Shown here: positions 33,798-44,946 of the stretch, in pieces
Layout: each line of letters opens with the position of its first letter
Position numbering within the stretch: position 1 is the first letter of the stretch
Origin: Shinisaurus crocodilurus
Lineage: Eukaryota; Chordata; Lepidosauria; Squamata; Shinisauridae
Assembly (NCBI GenBank): GCA_021292165.1
Contig: CM037880.1
Location: forward strand, 181,061,085-181,125,084
Direction of reading: 5' to 3'
Length of the DNA: 64,000 nt
The notes under the pieces: model-generated
Told to the model about the DNA's origin: nothing
The model's input: the letters and a program-made list of their open reading frames with translations, nothing else
Databases searched by the model: none
Program-made: the position numbers and the translations under genes

Positions 33798-34652
33798 TGT
33801 CAGGACTAGCTCCCCTAGCCCCTCAAGTTCCAACTCCCTAACTCCAAATCAGCACTGGTCAGATTCTGTGAGAATGGATTCTGAAACGGAAAGGAGTTAG
33901 AAGAGGAGTTAGGAGTGGAGCCACTCATGATTGATAACACGGACCCAGCTGCTCTGTCAAGGTTGCAGCCTGAGGAGGGGGGAGTAAAATCCCTGGGAAC
34001 AGAGTCCTCGATAGGAGGGGAGGCAGAGCTCCTGATGGGAGGGTGGAGCCAGCCTCCGTGACAGATCCTCACAAGCGACATCACCTAAGGAAGCAGGAAC
34101 AACTGACCTCTCTTCATCACTCTGCTCAATTGGCTAACAAGACTTTTGACCCGCCCTAGGGGCAGATAAGGTTCTCTGGTTTGAGGTTGGGAATGCGCGA
34201 AACTCCTCAGTGCGGAATCAACTGTTGATCATTCCTGACCTCCCATTGATGGGATAAAGGGTCTTGAATTACAGCAATACCTTGGATTGCAAGCATAATT
34301 CGTTCTGGAACCGTAATCCAAAACACCCTTATATCAAAGCGAGTCTCTGACGGGCTCAACCGCTATGCCCGCTTGAGGCGAGCAGTTACATCCCTACTTG
34401 TATTGCAAGACGTTGCTTGTTGATCAAGTCAAAATTTATTTTAAAAAATTGCTTGTTGTGCAAAACGCTCTCAGACCAAGTTACTTGCAATCCAAGGTAT
34501 TACTGTACTTTCTTTACTTTTGTGTAACACTTTTCTGCAACCACCTGAGTTGCCCTGCTTTTTACTCAATAAAGCTTTGCAAAGAAACCCGTGAGCTGTG
34601 CCTGACGTTCTGGCTGGCGGGAGGAGAGTAGGATCACGAGAGAGGCATGACA
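33798..34652 (+). mobile_element. Probable solo LTR, split by a mariner-type element
   Basis: It begins TGTCAGGAC and ends GGCATGACA, with TG...CA ends and a 5-bp inverted terminus, and is flanked by an exact 5-bp duplication, gatgc, at 33793-33797 and 34653-34657. A polyadenylation signal, AATAAA, lies at 34568-34573 about 80 bp before the end. Without the insertion at 34272-34505 it is about 620 bp. No internal region, primer-binding site or coding sequence adjoins it, so it is likely a recombination-derived solo LTR of a Ty3 or retrovirus-like element. The family is not identified. Confidence 0.8.
34272..34505. mobile_element. Mariner-type non-autonomous element, copy 1
   Basis: The ends CAGCAATACCTTGG and CCAAGGTATTACTG are flanked by TA on both sides (34270-34271, 34506-34507), as in the Tc1/mariner superfamily. 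The interior has 'ataattcgttctggaac' and 'caaaacgctctcagacc' blocks shared with copies at 35686 and 50261. It is inserted in the LTR and therefore younger than it. Confidence 0.88.
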
Positions 34653-34854
34653 GATGCAATATAAATGTAATCAATCAATCAAATTTTGTCATGTGTGTCA
34701 GAGTGTCCAGGCCACAAAGATACATCTCAAATGGCCTTACAGTTGTGGCAGGCTATAATCAACTGTAGGACCAGGGGCAGGGAGAAGGGGAAGCGGTTTG
34801 CAAAGTTGCTGTATCATATGAAGGGAAACTAGAAAATTGGGACTTCAGGTACTT

Positions 34855-35395
34855 AAAGGATTGCCTCTTTCACTATGTACCTACCCATACCTTAAGAGAG
34901 TAGAGGCCCTGCTCCACATGTCCTATCAGTTGGAAGCTCAGAGTGTGGCTACATGAGTGAAGTGAATCATGAGGGCCTTCTTTGTTGTGGCCCCACAGTT
35001 GCACAATATGCTGCCACATGAGACATGCCTGGCACTTACATTGATATCTTTGCAGTGCCTGGCAAATTTGTTTTTATTCTCCCAGGCTTTTAAAGGTTTC
35101 ATTGCCTTACAATGCAATCCTATGCATGTTTATTTGGAAATAAGTCCTAATGTGTTCAGTGGGACTTTCTCCCAGGGAAGCATGTATAGGATTGCATCAT
35201 TAATGCTTGTAATATTTTAATTTAGTTGAGATTAATGAATAATTGAAACTTTTCCGCTTCCGTTTATATTAGTTTTAGCGCTATGTGATTGCTCTTGTGT
35301 TTGTGCTTTTTATTTGTTGAATTTGGTGTTTAATTTGAATTATTTGATTGTTTAGATATATTTTATGTGATAAATTAAAGTTTCAGTTTTACTGT
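34855..35395 (+). mobile_element. L2-like LINE 3' end with a foldback insertion
   Basis: It has the coding-tail text 'ccttctttgttgtggcccca' and 'gcctggcaaatttgttttta', a foldback repeat at about 35106-35200, and then a T-rich tail. It is inactive. Confidence 0.6.
35106..35200. mobile_element. Foldback repeat of the 'caatcctatgca' type
   Basis: The arms 'caatgcaatcctatgcatg' and 'gcatgtataggattgcatc' face each other across 'tgttcagtgggac'. A similar copy lies at 35513-35605 ('cacaatccaatgcacg' to 'gggcttacttactccc'). Confidence 0.7.
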
Positions 35396-35685
35396 TCATC
35401 ACTTTGAAAACATTTTTGTTATAGAGTCATAACTGCAATGAATACATAAATAATTTGCCTTGTGCAATTAGACATCTCTGCTGCATTACAACAGAGCCCT
35501 CCATATTAATGACACAATCCAATGCACGTTTAATGGGAAACCAGTCCCACTGTGTTGAATGGGGCTTACTTACTCCCTAGCAAGTGTGTTTAGCTTTGCG
35601 GCTTAAAACACTTTTAGGTACATGACATTTGTCCCCTTTTATACATATAGTAGACTAATTCTTCAGGAGTTACTGATTCACAGTA

Positions 35686-35938
35686 CAGTCATGCCTTGGA
35701 TTGAGAGCATAATTCGTTCCAGAAACGTGCTTGTAATCCAAAACACTCTTATATCAAAACGAAATCCCCCCCAAAAAAATGTGTACAGAGATTTTTAATT
35801 TAAGCCGTACTACAGTACTTGTATTGCAAGACGTCACTTGTATATCAAGTAAAAAAAAATATTAAATAAATATTTAAAAATTTGCTTGTCTTGCAAAACG
35901 CTCTCAAACCAAGTTACTTGCAATCCAAGGTATTACTG
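35686..35938. mobile_element. Mariner-type non-autonomous element, copy 2
   Basis: The ends CAGTCATGCCTTGG and CCAAGGTATTACTG are flanked by TA (35684-35685 and 35939-35940). It is 253 bp and of the same family as 34272-34505. Confidence 0.9.
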
Positions 35939-35940
35939 TA

Positions 35941-36803
35941 GTTATTTATCAGGATTGGAGCTTTGCCATTCTTATTCTTATTCTTATTATTATTATTTCT
36001 TTTCTATTGTCCTATTCCTGCCCACCATGTTTCTGAGCTAAAATCAGACTCGGTTGAAACTGATTTGAAATTAGGCAAAATGAATTCATGCAGTTCAGTG
36101 AAAATTGATATGGTACAGTAGTGTATAAAATTTCTAGCAATAATCATTTTCATATTATCTGAACTGCAGCTTTGCTGTGATATATTTACTGTCTGTTCTG
36201 GCACGGATACAACAATGTTCTGTGGGCAAGCACATGTCTGACATTCCAGCATTCGTAATTATGGTTACATGCACATTCCAGAGCGGGTAAGTGCCTGAAT
36301 GCATGGCACAAGTGTCCCTATATTTCTATAGTCTGTAGGTTCTGAATGCAGAGAGCACTTAGGATATTAATGAAACATTTGCAACACAGAGAAACAAAGG
36401 AAAATTCAGAACCAGAACAAGAAAATGTAGCAAATGGATATCGCTATAATGCACAGGTATCACTCTTGTGGAGATTTTTTTTTTTTAAATGTATTTTACG
36501 TTTATATTTTAAACAAGTGAGGCCAGCAACGAAGTATTGATATGCGTCCTTCTCTCCGGCAAGCCATTTCTGCCAAATAGGACATTCCACTCTTCCCTGC
36601 CCCCCTGCCAGTTTTCCAGTTTTTTTTCCCAACTGACATGATTCAACATTCCACGACTACTGCACATGCTCAGTACTCTGTGAGTTCTTGGAGGGGGGGG
36701 GCACTGTGTTGGTTCCATTTCTGCTGACACTCCCGACTTGAGTTCACTACTAGAGGAGATGATGGCATTTGAATACCCATTTATATGTAACCATTCTCTA
36801 GAG
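35941..36803. other. No feature recognised
   Basis: No gene or clear repeat was found. The text near 36615-36665 ('aactgac', 'attcaacattccacg', 'catgctcagta') resembles 49510-49562, so an unclassified old repeat may be present in both. Confidence 0.4.
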
Positions 36804-36939
36804 CAGAGCTCTCCAACCTTGGGTCCCCAGATGTTGCTGGCCTACAGCTCCCAGCATACCCAGCCAGCATGGCTAATAGCAAGGGATTCTGGGAGCTGTA
36901 GTCCAGCAACATCTGGGGACCCAAGGTTGGAGAGCCCTG
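36804..36939. mobile_element. Palindromic MITE, family A2 copy 1
   Basis: The ends CAGAGCTCTCCAACC and GGTTGGAGAGCCCTG are flanked by ctctagag (36796-36803) and ctgtagag (36940-36947), a 7/8 match. It is closest to 52052-52187, with the shared centre 'cagccagcatggctaat'. Confidence 0.9.
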
Positions 36940-36947
36940 CTGTAGAG

Positions 36948-37453
36948 CAAGGGTGGGAAAAGGGCACCCCCCTTCCCCCAAGCCCTGCTTCTAGCATCTG
37001 CCCCGCCAACATAAGGGTGGTGGTGGGGTGGTCAAAAAGTTCTAGACATAGGCCTCTCTGCTTCCTGCTATATGGTAGGAACGTCATTCCTAGAATGTTC
37101 CAGAAAGCATTGATTGAAGGTGCCCACCTACTTCCTCGGATGCTCTGGGAATGGGGTTCCTGCTCTATGGTAGAAACCATAGTGCCTGTTCCTAGAGCAT
37201 TTTTCCTTTTTGTGTATGTGATTGTGTTGGAGTGGATGGGGATTCAGAACCTTGATGCTGTTGCAGCAAGATCAATATCTGTTGTTGCTGGAGTGGGTTT
37301 GTGAAGGGTGTGTGTGTGAGTTGTATGCCCCCGCCACCCCCAGTAGACAGCCAATGAGGCCCTCAGGACCAAAAAGGTTGTGTACCCCTGCTCTCGAGAA
37401 CCAAGGTGCCTCACCACATTCAAAGTCAACTAAAAGTTTCAAAATCCATATAA
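36948..37453. other. No feature recognised
   Basis: No gene or clear repeat was found. The 188-codon frame spanning 36738-37304 crosses the MITE and is discounted. Confidence 0.45.
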
Positions 37454-37693
37454 TGATTTATTTATTTATTATATTTATACCCCGCCTTTTTTCCTGCAAG
37501 GTACCGAAAGTGGCTTACATAATCCTCCTCTCCTCTCCATTTTATCCTCACAACAACCCTGTGAGGTAGGTTAGGCTGAGAGTCAGTGACTGGCCCAAAG
37601 TCACCCAGTGGGTTTCATGGCCGAGCGGGGACTAGAACCCGGATCTCCTGAGTCCCAGTCTAACACTCTCACCACTACACCACACTGGCTCTC
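37454..37693 (-). mobile_element. tRNA-headed SINE with L2-like tail
   Basis: This is a full-length reverse copy: aaat tail, 'gaaaaaaggcggggtat'-type end, 'gttgttgtgaggataaaa' centre, and head with box B and box A text ending 'agccagtgtggtgtagtgg'. It is one of the best-preserved copies in the window. Confidence 0.88.
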
Positions 37694-38694
37694 TTATAAA
37701 TAATAAACCTCCATAACTAAAATCAGTATTATGATCAATCATATAGAATATTTCCATAACAACTATAATGAAACATTATCATGGTTGTTGTTGTTTTAAT
37801 GCTCTTGCACATGTATCAAAAGCATTCTAAATTCATACACTGGAGAACGTCCCAGTTGGAGGGAGTTCCACAAAACTGGCAGTCATACAGCTGGAAGTAA
37901 TAGTGGGGGGGGAGGATGGGGGGAATAGGGTAAGTGGAAATAGGAAAGAATCTGGAGGAGATGCAGAACTGGGAACATGAAGTGGCACAGCCCAAGCATG
38001 AGAGCCAGGGTGAGCATATCTGGACTGATGTGTGTGAGCATCATTTACTTTTATTACTGGTTGCAGAAGTTCGACATTCATAAACACATACTTAAATTTT
38101 GTACAACTACCAATTAACATCGCTATGATGGATGGAGAACAGGCAAGAGACTGTGCTTAATGACATCACCCAAAGCAATTGGTTGTGGGGCTGTTCTAAA
38201 TTACATGTTGCTTCTTTTGCTCCTAAGGGGCTGTTCCAGCAGAGACTGGCAGTAGCATTTTCACTAGCCATAACTCCTACACATAGAAATTGTGCATGAG
38301 TGTGTGCATACAAATAGCGGTCTTTGTGGTTTTAAGCTGTGGGTGATACTCTGAAGGCTTCATTTTTGATCCCTCCTGGTCATTTGACTGAAACAAAGCA
38401 GCTGTTTCATTTGCAAAAATTCACTTTCCATCATCGTTGGCAATAATTATACAGGCGCAAGAACTTCTGTGGTAACCAACTGACATACATAACCAGCTCC
38501 AGAAAGACCTTGTTCCTGTTGCTCGCATATAATCCGAGGTGTCATTCAGATTTCAGTATGTGTGAGAGGTTCAGATTGAGATTTTGTGGGGTGGGGTGGA
38601 GTCAAGTTTCAACAAAAGGACTACATTTTGAGATCATTTGTTGTGGTTATTTTTTAATCTTTTGTATGCCTCATAATAATTAGCACAAAACAAA
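37694..38694. other. No feature recognised
   Basis: No gene or clear repeat is visible in this stretch. Confidence 0.4.
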
Positions 38695-39060
38695 CAGGCA
38701 ATGGCATTCCTTTTTAAAGCAAAGGGATTTGTATCCTGCGTCAAATAGCTACCGCATGGGCCCTTTGAATTCAACAATACTCAAATTAAATAGAATGCAT
38801 GTTCACAACAGCAGCGACTAAAACAAAAATCCAAGCAGCAGAGCAGGAAAAACCAAAAATCAGAATACAGGAAAACAAAACACAGCCAGTCAGTTATGTC
38901 CAAAGGCCCGAACAGCCCTCTCTTAACCTGACACCTAAAAAGCCTGGCAGGCCTCACCATGGAGGGCATTCCATAGAACTGGAGTCACAACAAAAAGGCC
39001 CTATTCCTACTAGATACCCACCAAGCTTCAGTCAGCAAGGACACACAGAATAATGTTGAA
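38695..39060 (-). mobile_element. LINE-like fragment, reverse orientation
   Basis: The text 'ggagggcattccatagaact' and 'aggccctattcctactagat' matches the kind of coding-tail wording seen reversed at 14690-14800. An A-rich region precedes it. The family is uncertain. Confidence 0.45.
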
Positions 39061-39230
39061 CAGAGCTCACAAGGATATACATCATAATTATATACGTATA
39101 TATAGGTGTTCCAGAGGGATAATAATCTCATGTGCTCTGAAACATTAAGGGAAAAGAGTGCTTCCCTGCCCTTCCTAAATGGCACCCACTCCCAATATAT
39201 AATCCTGATTATGTGAAAGGTTGCAAGGCT

Positions 39231-39231
39231 C

Positions 39232-39277
<46 letters not shown>

Positions 39278-39369
39278 TCATCATCATCATCTATTTATTT
39301 ATTTATTATATTTATACTCCGTCTTTTTTCCTGCAAGGAACCCAAGGCGGCTTACATAATCCTCCTCCT

Positions 39370-39421
<52 letters not shown>
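39231..39421 (-). repeat. (AAT)n and (ATC)n arrays around a SINE fragment
   Basis: About 15 AAT units (39231-39276) are followed by a tRNA-SINE tail fragment at about 39289-39372, then about 16 ATC units (39374-39421). The second array begins in the 'cctcctcctctccat' part of the SINE, so the expansion replaced the SINE centre and head. Confidence 0.85.
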
Positions 39422-39446
39422 TTGCACTTTCTCTAAGTACTTCACT

Positions 39447-39824
39447 TAGGGTGGCCATGTGTTTTACTTTACAGAGAAAAGTCCTCTATTTGAAGGGCTG
39501 TCAGAAGACAGTCCTGTATTTGAAGGCATCTTCTATTTGAAGGGCTGTGCAGTCCAAGTCCGATTTAAAGATAAAGAAGCATCGTAAGGGAGAAAGTTGC
39601 CCATCAAGAGTTAGCAGCTAGGCAGCCGAGTCCGACTGAGCCTGGCACACTGGTCTTCCCCGCTATGGTGAGAGGCACTGGTATTTCTGCTTAACTTGTA
39701 GCAATTATTTCTAAATTTGCATCTATACGTATAAAGCAGGGTATGCCAACTTCATGCAAATCTGTGTCCTCTTTTTTGCTGATGCATTTCCTCTTTCTCT
39801 GGCAGTGCTGGAGTGGCCACCCTA
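39447..39824 (+). mobile_element. hAT-like element, family F copy 3
   Basis: Inverted ends TAGGGTGGCCA and TGGCCACCCTA are well preserved. The interior shares 'agtcctctatttgaagg' and 'atttgcatctatacgt' with copy 1. A duplication is not clearly legible. Confidence 0.75.
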
Positions 39825-40353
39825 GCTACACTTGCTTAGGTATATTATCTGGCGTAGGCAGTCAGATCTTCCACGTATCTCAACATGGCATTTGGCTTGC
39901 TTTGCCTTTCTTTCTTTTTCTTTTTTTAAAGTCATCTGTAATCATTAGACTGTAGGCACATTAATGTGGTGCACCTGTTCTGTTATCTATTTCTGACACA
40001 GTCCGGCCTGTTGTATAGGCTAAGTTCTGGATTAGCAGTCAGCAAGGGAGCTTGTGAGGCAGCTCGCTAGAGGGGCAGAGGATGAACAGTGCTCAAGCAG
40101 GAGGGAGAATCAGATGACCTTACTGACGTGTGTCATCAGGCAAAGGCAGAGTCATGCGGGCTGCTTGTTCAATCCTGCACTGGCACATGGCTGCTGGGTG
40201 ACCAGCAGCACCCAGCATGGGTGTGGGCAACTTCCCTGTTGCTGTTTTTTTTTACTGAGTTTTCTTGAAATTGGTTTGGTTTATGACCACTAAAGACTGA
40301 GAGACTCGACCAGCAGACAGTGGAGACACACTTAAAACTAAGGGACCACCTGT
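39825..40353. other. No feature recognised
   Basis: No gene or clear repeat is visible. It ends at the duplication flanking the next element. Confidence 0.4.
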
Positions 40354-40361
40354 CTTGTTCT

Positions 40362-41773
40362 CAGGGCCGGCGCGACCATTAGGCGGACTAGGCAGCTGCC
40401 TAGGGCGCAGGGCTAAAGGGGGCGCCACCGAGGCGTGTAGAAGGAGGAGAGAGGCGGATGCGGCCCCGCGGCCGCACACACGCCGCTGCCAGGCCTGGAG
40501 CGTCACCCCGCAGTTGCTGCGGAGGGCACCGGGGGAGGGGTGCCTCCGCTCCGTCTCCTCTCGCTGCTGCTGCTGCCGACTGCCGAGTCTGAGCGCGGCA
40601 CTGCTTCTCACCTCGCCGGCTGACTCGCATTTATAAGCAGGCTGGGCAAGGAGGCAGCAAAGGTCAGGCGCCTGGCGCCTCCCGTCCAGGGGGTGGTGGT
40701 CCGGAAACGGTCGGGAGGTGGCGCGCGCCTGGATAGATGGTGAAGGTGCAACCCAGCCGCTCCCCCCCCACGCCTTCCTGCCCATGCCGGCCAGCCAGAA
40801 CCACCGCGCCTCTCTTCCTTCCAGCCCCAGCCTGGGCGTGTTTCCTCGGGAGTAAGTCCCTCGTCCAGTTCAGTGGGGCTGATTCTTCTGCCAGAGGATA
40901 GGGAGATGAAGGTGGGGCGCGCGCGCCGGAGCTACATTCGAGGGTCTCGATGAGAAGCCCCGCCCCTTTCTGGCTTGACTCTTAAGAAGTCGCGCGACAG
41001 GCTGGCGCCCCCAGTCCAACCGGTAAAGCCACCCCGCGCAGTCAGCAAAGAGGGAAAGGGCACCCGAAATTCTGCGTGTGCCAGCAAGCGTCGGTCGAAG
41101 TGGGGAGGGTGTGTGTGGGATGAATAGAAATCCCTGTAGAGTCAGGCTGAAGAAGACAGTGCCCCTGAGCCTGTGCAGAATGCCCACTGAGCTAACACGA
41201 GCGGCTCAACATATGTCTGAAAGGAGAGGGGAAGGCAGAGTAGTGTGGCTTTTCCACGGGCACTAGAGAAGGGGAGAGGCACAAGAGGCTGAACTCCAGC
41301 CAAAGTTTCTGGAGGGGCAGCCCCCAGAACCTGTTTACAATGCCAGCCTTCAGTCCTGGACAACATGACACCCGTATCAGTGGGAAGCGTGCCTCTGAGC
41401 ACATGCCAAGTGTGCATACAATTGTCTACTGTACGCATTAGGAATAAGGGCATATTAAGAGCTGAGGGCATGTCTTAACTTTATCTGAAATATTTAATTT
41501 ATTTGAAGTGGTTTTATGCTGCTTCTGAATAGAAATCATTTAAAAACATTTTCTTAAAAATAATGAGAATCAAATATTTCTTTTTAAACAAATATAACAT
41601 GTATTTTATGTATGTTTGTCAATGTTTATGATAATATTTTTTTTTAGGTTTTGCCAGTTGACTTTTATTTCATAATGGGCATAGGGCTGGAGGGAGGGAG
41701 GGCTCAAGTGGGAAAGGGGGGCGCTAAATATCTGATCTTGCCTAGGGCACCAAACGGCCTTGCACCGGCCCTG
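40362..41773 (+). mobile_element. hAT-like element with GC-rich interior, family P copy 1
   Basis: It is flanked by an exact 8-bp duplication, cttgttct, at 40354-40361 and 41774-41781. The termini are CAGGGCCGGCGCGACC and TTGCACCGGCCCTG. About 75 bp at the left end and about 105 bp at the right end match the copies at 44947 and 55248. The 1.2 kb between does not visibly match either copy. The left third (about 40430-40830) is rich in CpG, with a NotI-type site near 40470 and a GC box at about 40962-40969. A short 'ggagtaagtccctcg' foldback piece lies at about 40850. There is no transposase. The open frames here (for example minus 40785-40252) run through the element end and are composition artefacts. 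Confidence 0.85.
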
Positions 41774-41819
41774 CTTGTTCTGAACCTGTCCTGTTATTAA
41801 AATCTGCAGGAGGGAACCT

Positions 41820-42098
41820 AGAATCATAGAATCATAGAAAAGTAGAGTTGGAAGGGGCCTACAAGGCCATCGAGTCCAACCCCCTGCTCAATGCAGGAAT
41901 CCAGGTCAAAGCATCCCTGACAGATGGCTGTCCAGCTGCACCTTGAATGCCTCCAGATTGGGAGAGCCCACCACCTCCCTAGGTAATTGATTCCATTGTC
42001 TTATTGCTCTGACAGTCAGGAAATTTTTCCTGATGTTTAGGTGGAATCTAGGTTACTGTAACTTGAGCCCATTATTCCGTGTCCTCCTGTTCCGAGGC
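41820..42098 (-). mobile_element. CR1-type LINE 3' end
   Basis: On the plus strand the text runs 'aatcatagaatcatagaaaa', 'gagttggaaggggcctacaa', 'gtccaaccccctgctcaatg', then 'gagcccaccacctccctagg' and 'aacttgagcccattattccg'. This is a clear CR1 3' end and coding tail in reverse. It is 5' truncated. Confidence 0.88.
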
Positions 42099-42420
42099 GT
42101 GTTCACCTGCAGAGGCCTGTTTGTGGGGCATGTGTGAAAGGGCTTTCTCCTGTCTTGCTCCCAAACTGTGGAATACGCTCCCTCAAGAACTACGATTGGC
42201 CCTACTCACTTGGCTTTTAGAAAGGACATGAAGATGCATCTTTTTAATGTAGCCTTTTAAGTTATGTAGTTGTCTAATGTATTACTGTTTTTTTATGTTC
42301 TTGTTTTTTTTTTTAATGTGTAACAGTTTTATTGTTTTAAATTGTTGTATGTCATCTTGATGGCTTTTTAGCAAATAAGGTGGCATATAAATGTTAATAA
42401 TAAATATATAAACTTAGAAA
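42099..42420 (+). mobile_element. L2-like LINE 3' end
   Basis: The coding-tail text 'gtgtgaaagggctttctcct', 'caaactgtggaatacgctcc' and 'tttagaaaggacatgaaga' is followed by a T-rich tail and 'aaggtggcatataaatgtta'. It abuts the CR1 end in opposite orientation. Confidence 0.65.
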
Positions 42421-43544
42421 ATGGGGCTTGCTGTTGGAGTTGAAAAACACCTGCTCAGCTTTGGGCACCTAGTGTTCTATTGCCATAAGCATGGGTGAGG
42501 GATTGTGGACCCTGGAGGCTTAAATCAAAGCTGCCCATCGGTGGAGATCAAGCTCTAGCAGTACTGTGAAGAAACTGGCTTTACATCATCTGGATATGGT
42601 CGAACCAAACAGGCATTTACTTATGGTAACATGTATTTTAGTGCACCAAAATATGAAGGTTGGGATTTTCTTATGTTAAATTGAAGGCCTGCAGCTAAAG
42701 TCTGGGCTAGTTATTTTCAAATCAATATGTGAACCTCAGTCTTTCCCACTCTGCTTCTTTCTCTAAAACCAGAGCTGCTCAGTCTGAGTCAGTGGCAGAT
42801 ATCCAGTTCCTGTCTGGCACGGTGTCAGCATGTGGCTATAAGAAGAATTGGTATGGGCTGCATGGTTTGTGTAGCTGACACCTGCTCTTAGCCTGTGAGT
42901 ATCCAAGAGAAGAAAGGACACATCTTGTCCGGAGGCTCTTGCTGTTCTCTGGGCTGTGCACTATACCTCTGGAACACCAAAATGCTTTACATTGCAATTA
43001 AAAAGATTTGCCACTAAAATTTGGAAATTGGAATGGATGCTGAACATCCCAGCATGTCTTCTGGATATCACTTCTGGATCCTGATATAAAATTTCTGATG
43101 ATCATTCTTGAATCTGCTGTGCTTTTCAACAAATCTGCTTAGCCTCATTCTTATATAAACGAAGGTTATTTGTTCTCACATCTGAATTCTCAGGATATTT
43201 TAGTCCTGGTGACAAACCACTGTCATTCTCACAGGTGTATTAGCAAGCATCATATGTGAGAATGGCACCCTTTAGGCACTCATCAGACCACAACACCTCT
43301 GATGTAGTTGAGTGAGGACATTATGCACGCACAAAACATCTGGGGCCTTTAACTGAATTGACCAACTTGGTAACACTGAAAGGATGGCAGGTCAAACAAA
43401 TCAGCTGAAACTTGAGTAGGTGGGTGGATTTTCTGGTGGAAATCCTTTGGCCGAGGCCAAGAAAACCGATCTGAAAGCAGAATTCCACCTGCGGCTTTTT
43501 ACATGTGCCTAATATTAGATACTGGCCTTCGGCCCTTCAGCATC
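42421..43544. other. No feature recognised
   Basis: No gene or clear repeat is visible in this stretch. Confidence 0.4.
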
Positions 43545-43552
43545 GTATAAAG

Positions 43553-43653
43553 CAACCTTTCTGCAACCTGGTGTCCTCCAATGGCCGTGCTGGCTGGGAA
43601 TGATGGGAATTGCAGTCCAACACATCTGGAGGGCACTGGGTTGGAGAAGGCTG
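43553..43653. mobile_element. Palindromic MITE, family B
   Basis: It is flanked by an exact 8-bp duplication, gtataaag, at 43545-43552 and 43654-43661. The right arm reads 'gtccaacacatctggagggc' and 'ttggagaaggctg'; the left arm is shortened. Confidence 0.85.
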
Positions 43654-43661
43654 GTATAAAG

Positions 43662-44329
43662 TATCAATAATGACAGTATTCCACCAAGAAAATGTGATGC
43701 ACTGTAAAGCATTTGTACTTCCCCCAATACTTGTAAGCGTGGCGAGGCTGGAGTTTCTTTGAAAAAGACCAGTTTAGAAAATATTCACTCCCTGAAACTT
43801 CTCCTAGTCTAAACAAATAATATTCAGTGAAAAGTACCAACTCTGACAAGGAGCGTATCCAACAGTATAAACAAAATGCAAACATCTGCCAGTCATTTGT
43901 AAAAAATGGTTTTGATTTGACTATATCAAAATGAGGAGGCTTTTTTATTTTTTTTATGTTCTAGCCCTAACTCATGTGGTTTTTACATATGTCGTTTTAG
44001 AAAATCAAGCACCATTAGCAAAATGCAAAAGGCATGTTGACAGGGTTACTGCCTAACGACATAGTGGAAAAAGAGCATCCACGTGTGTGGATTTTAAAAA
44101 TCAAATCTGTTGTGTTATGGTGGGAGCAGAATTGGGGCTCCTCTGAAACCCAATGGGAATTGTTGCTAGTAATATGGAATGGAACATGACGTTAACTTTG
44201 TATGTGGGCTATTACGGTCAACAAGGCTTCTTTAACTATAACAGCAATAGATAATGTAATTCCCACATTTTGTTACAGCAGTGAAGCTGAATTATTAGAA
44301 CTCCTATCTGGAATATAGGAGTTCTTATC
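43662..44329. other. No feature recognised
   Basis: No gene or clear repeat is visible in this stretch. Confidence 0.4.
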
Positions 44330-44515
44330 CTATATGTCCATCTAGCCCAGTCCAGCACGCTATGGTCTGCTCTTGACAGGCAGTGGCTCTTCAGAGTCTC
44401 AGGCAAAGGTCTTTCACATCACCTGGTACCTGATCCCTTTTTACCTGAAGATGCCAGGGACTGAACCTGGGACCTCCTGCATGCGAAACATCTGTCCAGC
44501 CACTGAGGTTTGATT
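44330..44515 (-). mobile_element. tRNA-headed SINE (CR1-like tail), reverse
   Basis: On the minus strand the head carries 'cctcagtggctggacag' and the box-B-like 'ggttcagtccctggc', followed by 'ttcaggtaaaaagggatcag' and a tail ending 'ctgggctagatggac'. It is diverged but its layout matches 9350-9545 and 57187-57357. Confidence 0.65.
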
Positions 44516-44938
44516 CTTCTTTGCTTCTCACATGCATCCATTTGGTGCAGAAGGGTAATATTTGGCCTCAGGGACCCCTTCTGAGCGTACTCTGTTTCCT
44601 AGCCCCCCTATGATTTGGGCAGGACCTGTGGAGCTCCACACATGCGCCAAAGCTTCCAAGGATGCACTTCTTTTGCAGTCCCTCCAGTTCCTCTAAAAGC
44701 TGCTCCAGAAAGTTGAGAAAGGTGCCCTCTCTGAATGTATCTCCAGAGGGCTACCGTTTGTCACTCTGTGGTACTGGACCCTACGGGCAGACGCAAGGCA
44801 GCCACACAGCAGCAAGGGAAGGCTTAGGGTGGGCATTTTGTTCTGCCTCTGTTGTTACTCAGCTGAGGAAGATGATATGCTTACTTTTAGACACCAAGTG
44901 GACCAACTGCTCAGCCACTGCTGGTGAATCTGGCAATC
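44516..44938. other. No feature recognised
   Basis: No gene or clear repeat is visible in this stretch. Confidence 0.4.
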
Positions 44939-44946
44939 CTTGACAC

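Noticed and set aside
36738..37304. 188-codon plus-strand open frame
   Set aside because: About a quarter of it is the palindromic MITE at 36804-36939, which gives open frames on both strands, and the remainder has no recognisable domain.
40252..40785. 177-codon minus-strand open frame in the GC-rich element
   Set aside because: It runs through the transposon end and target duplication into unrelated flank, and its length is explained by high GC content.
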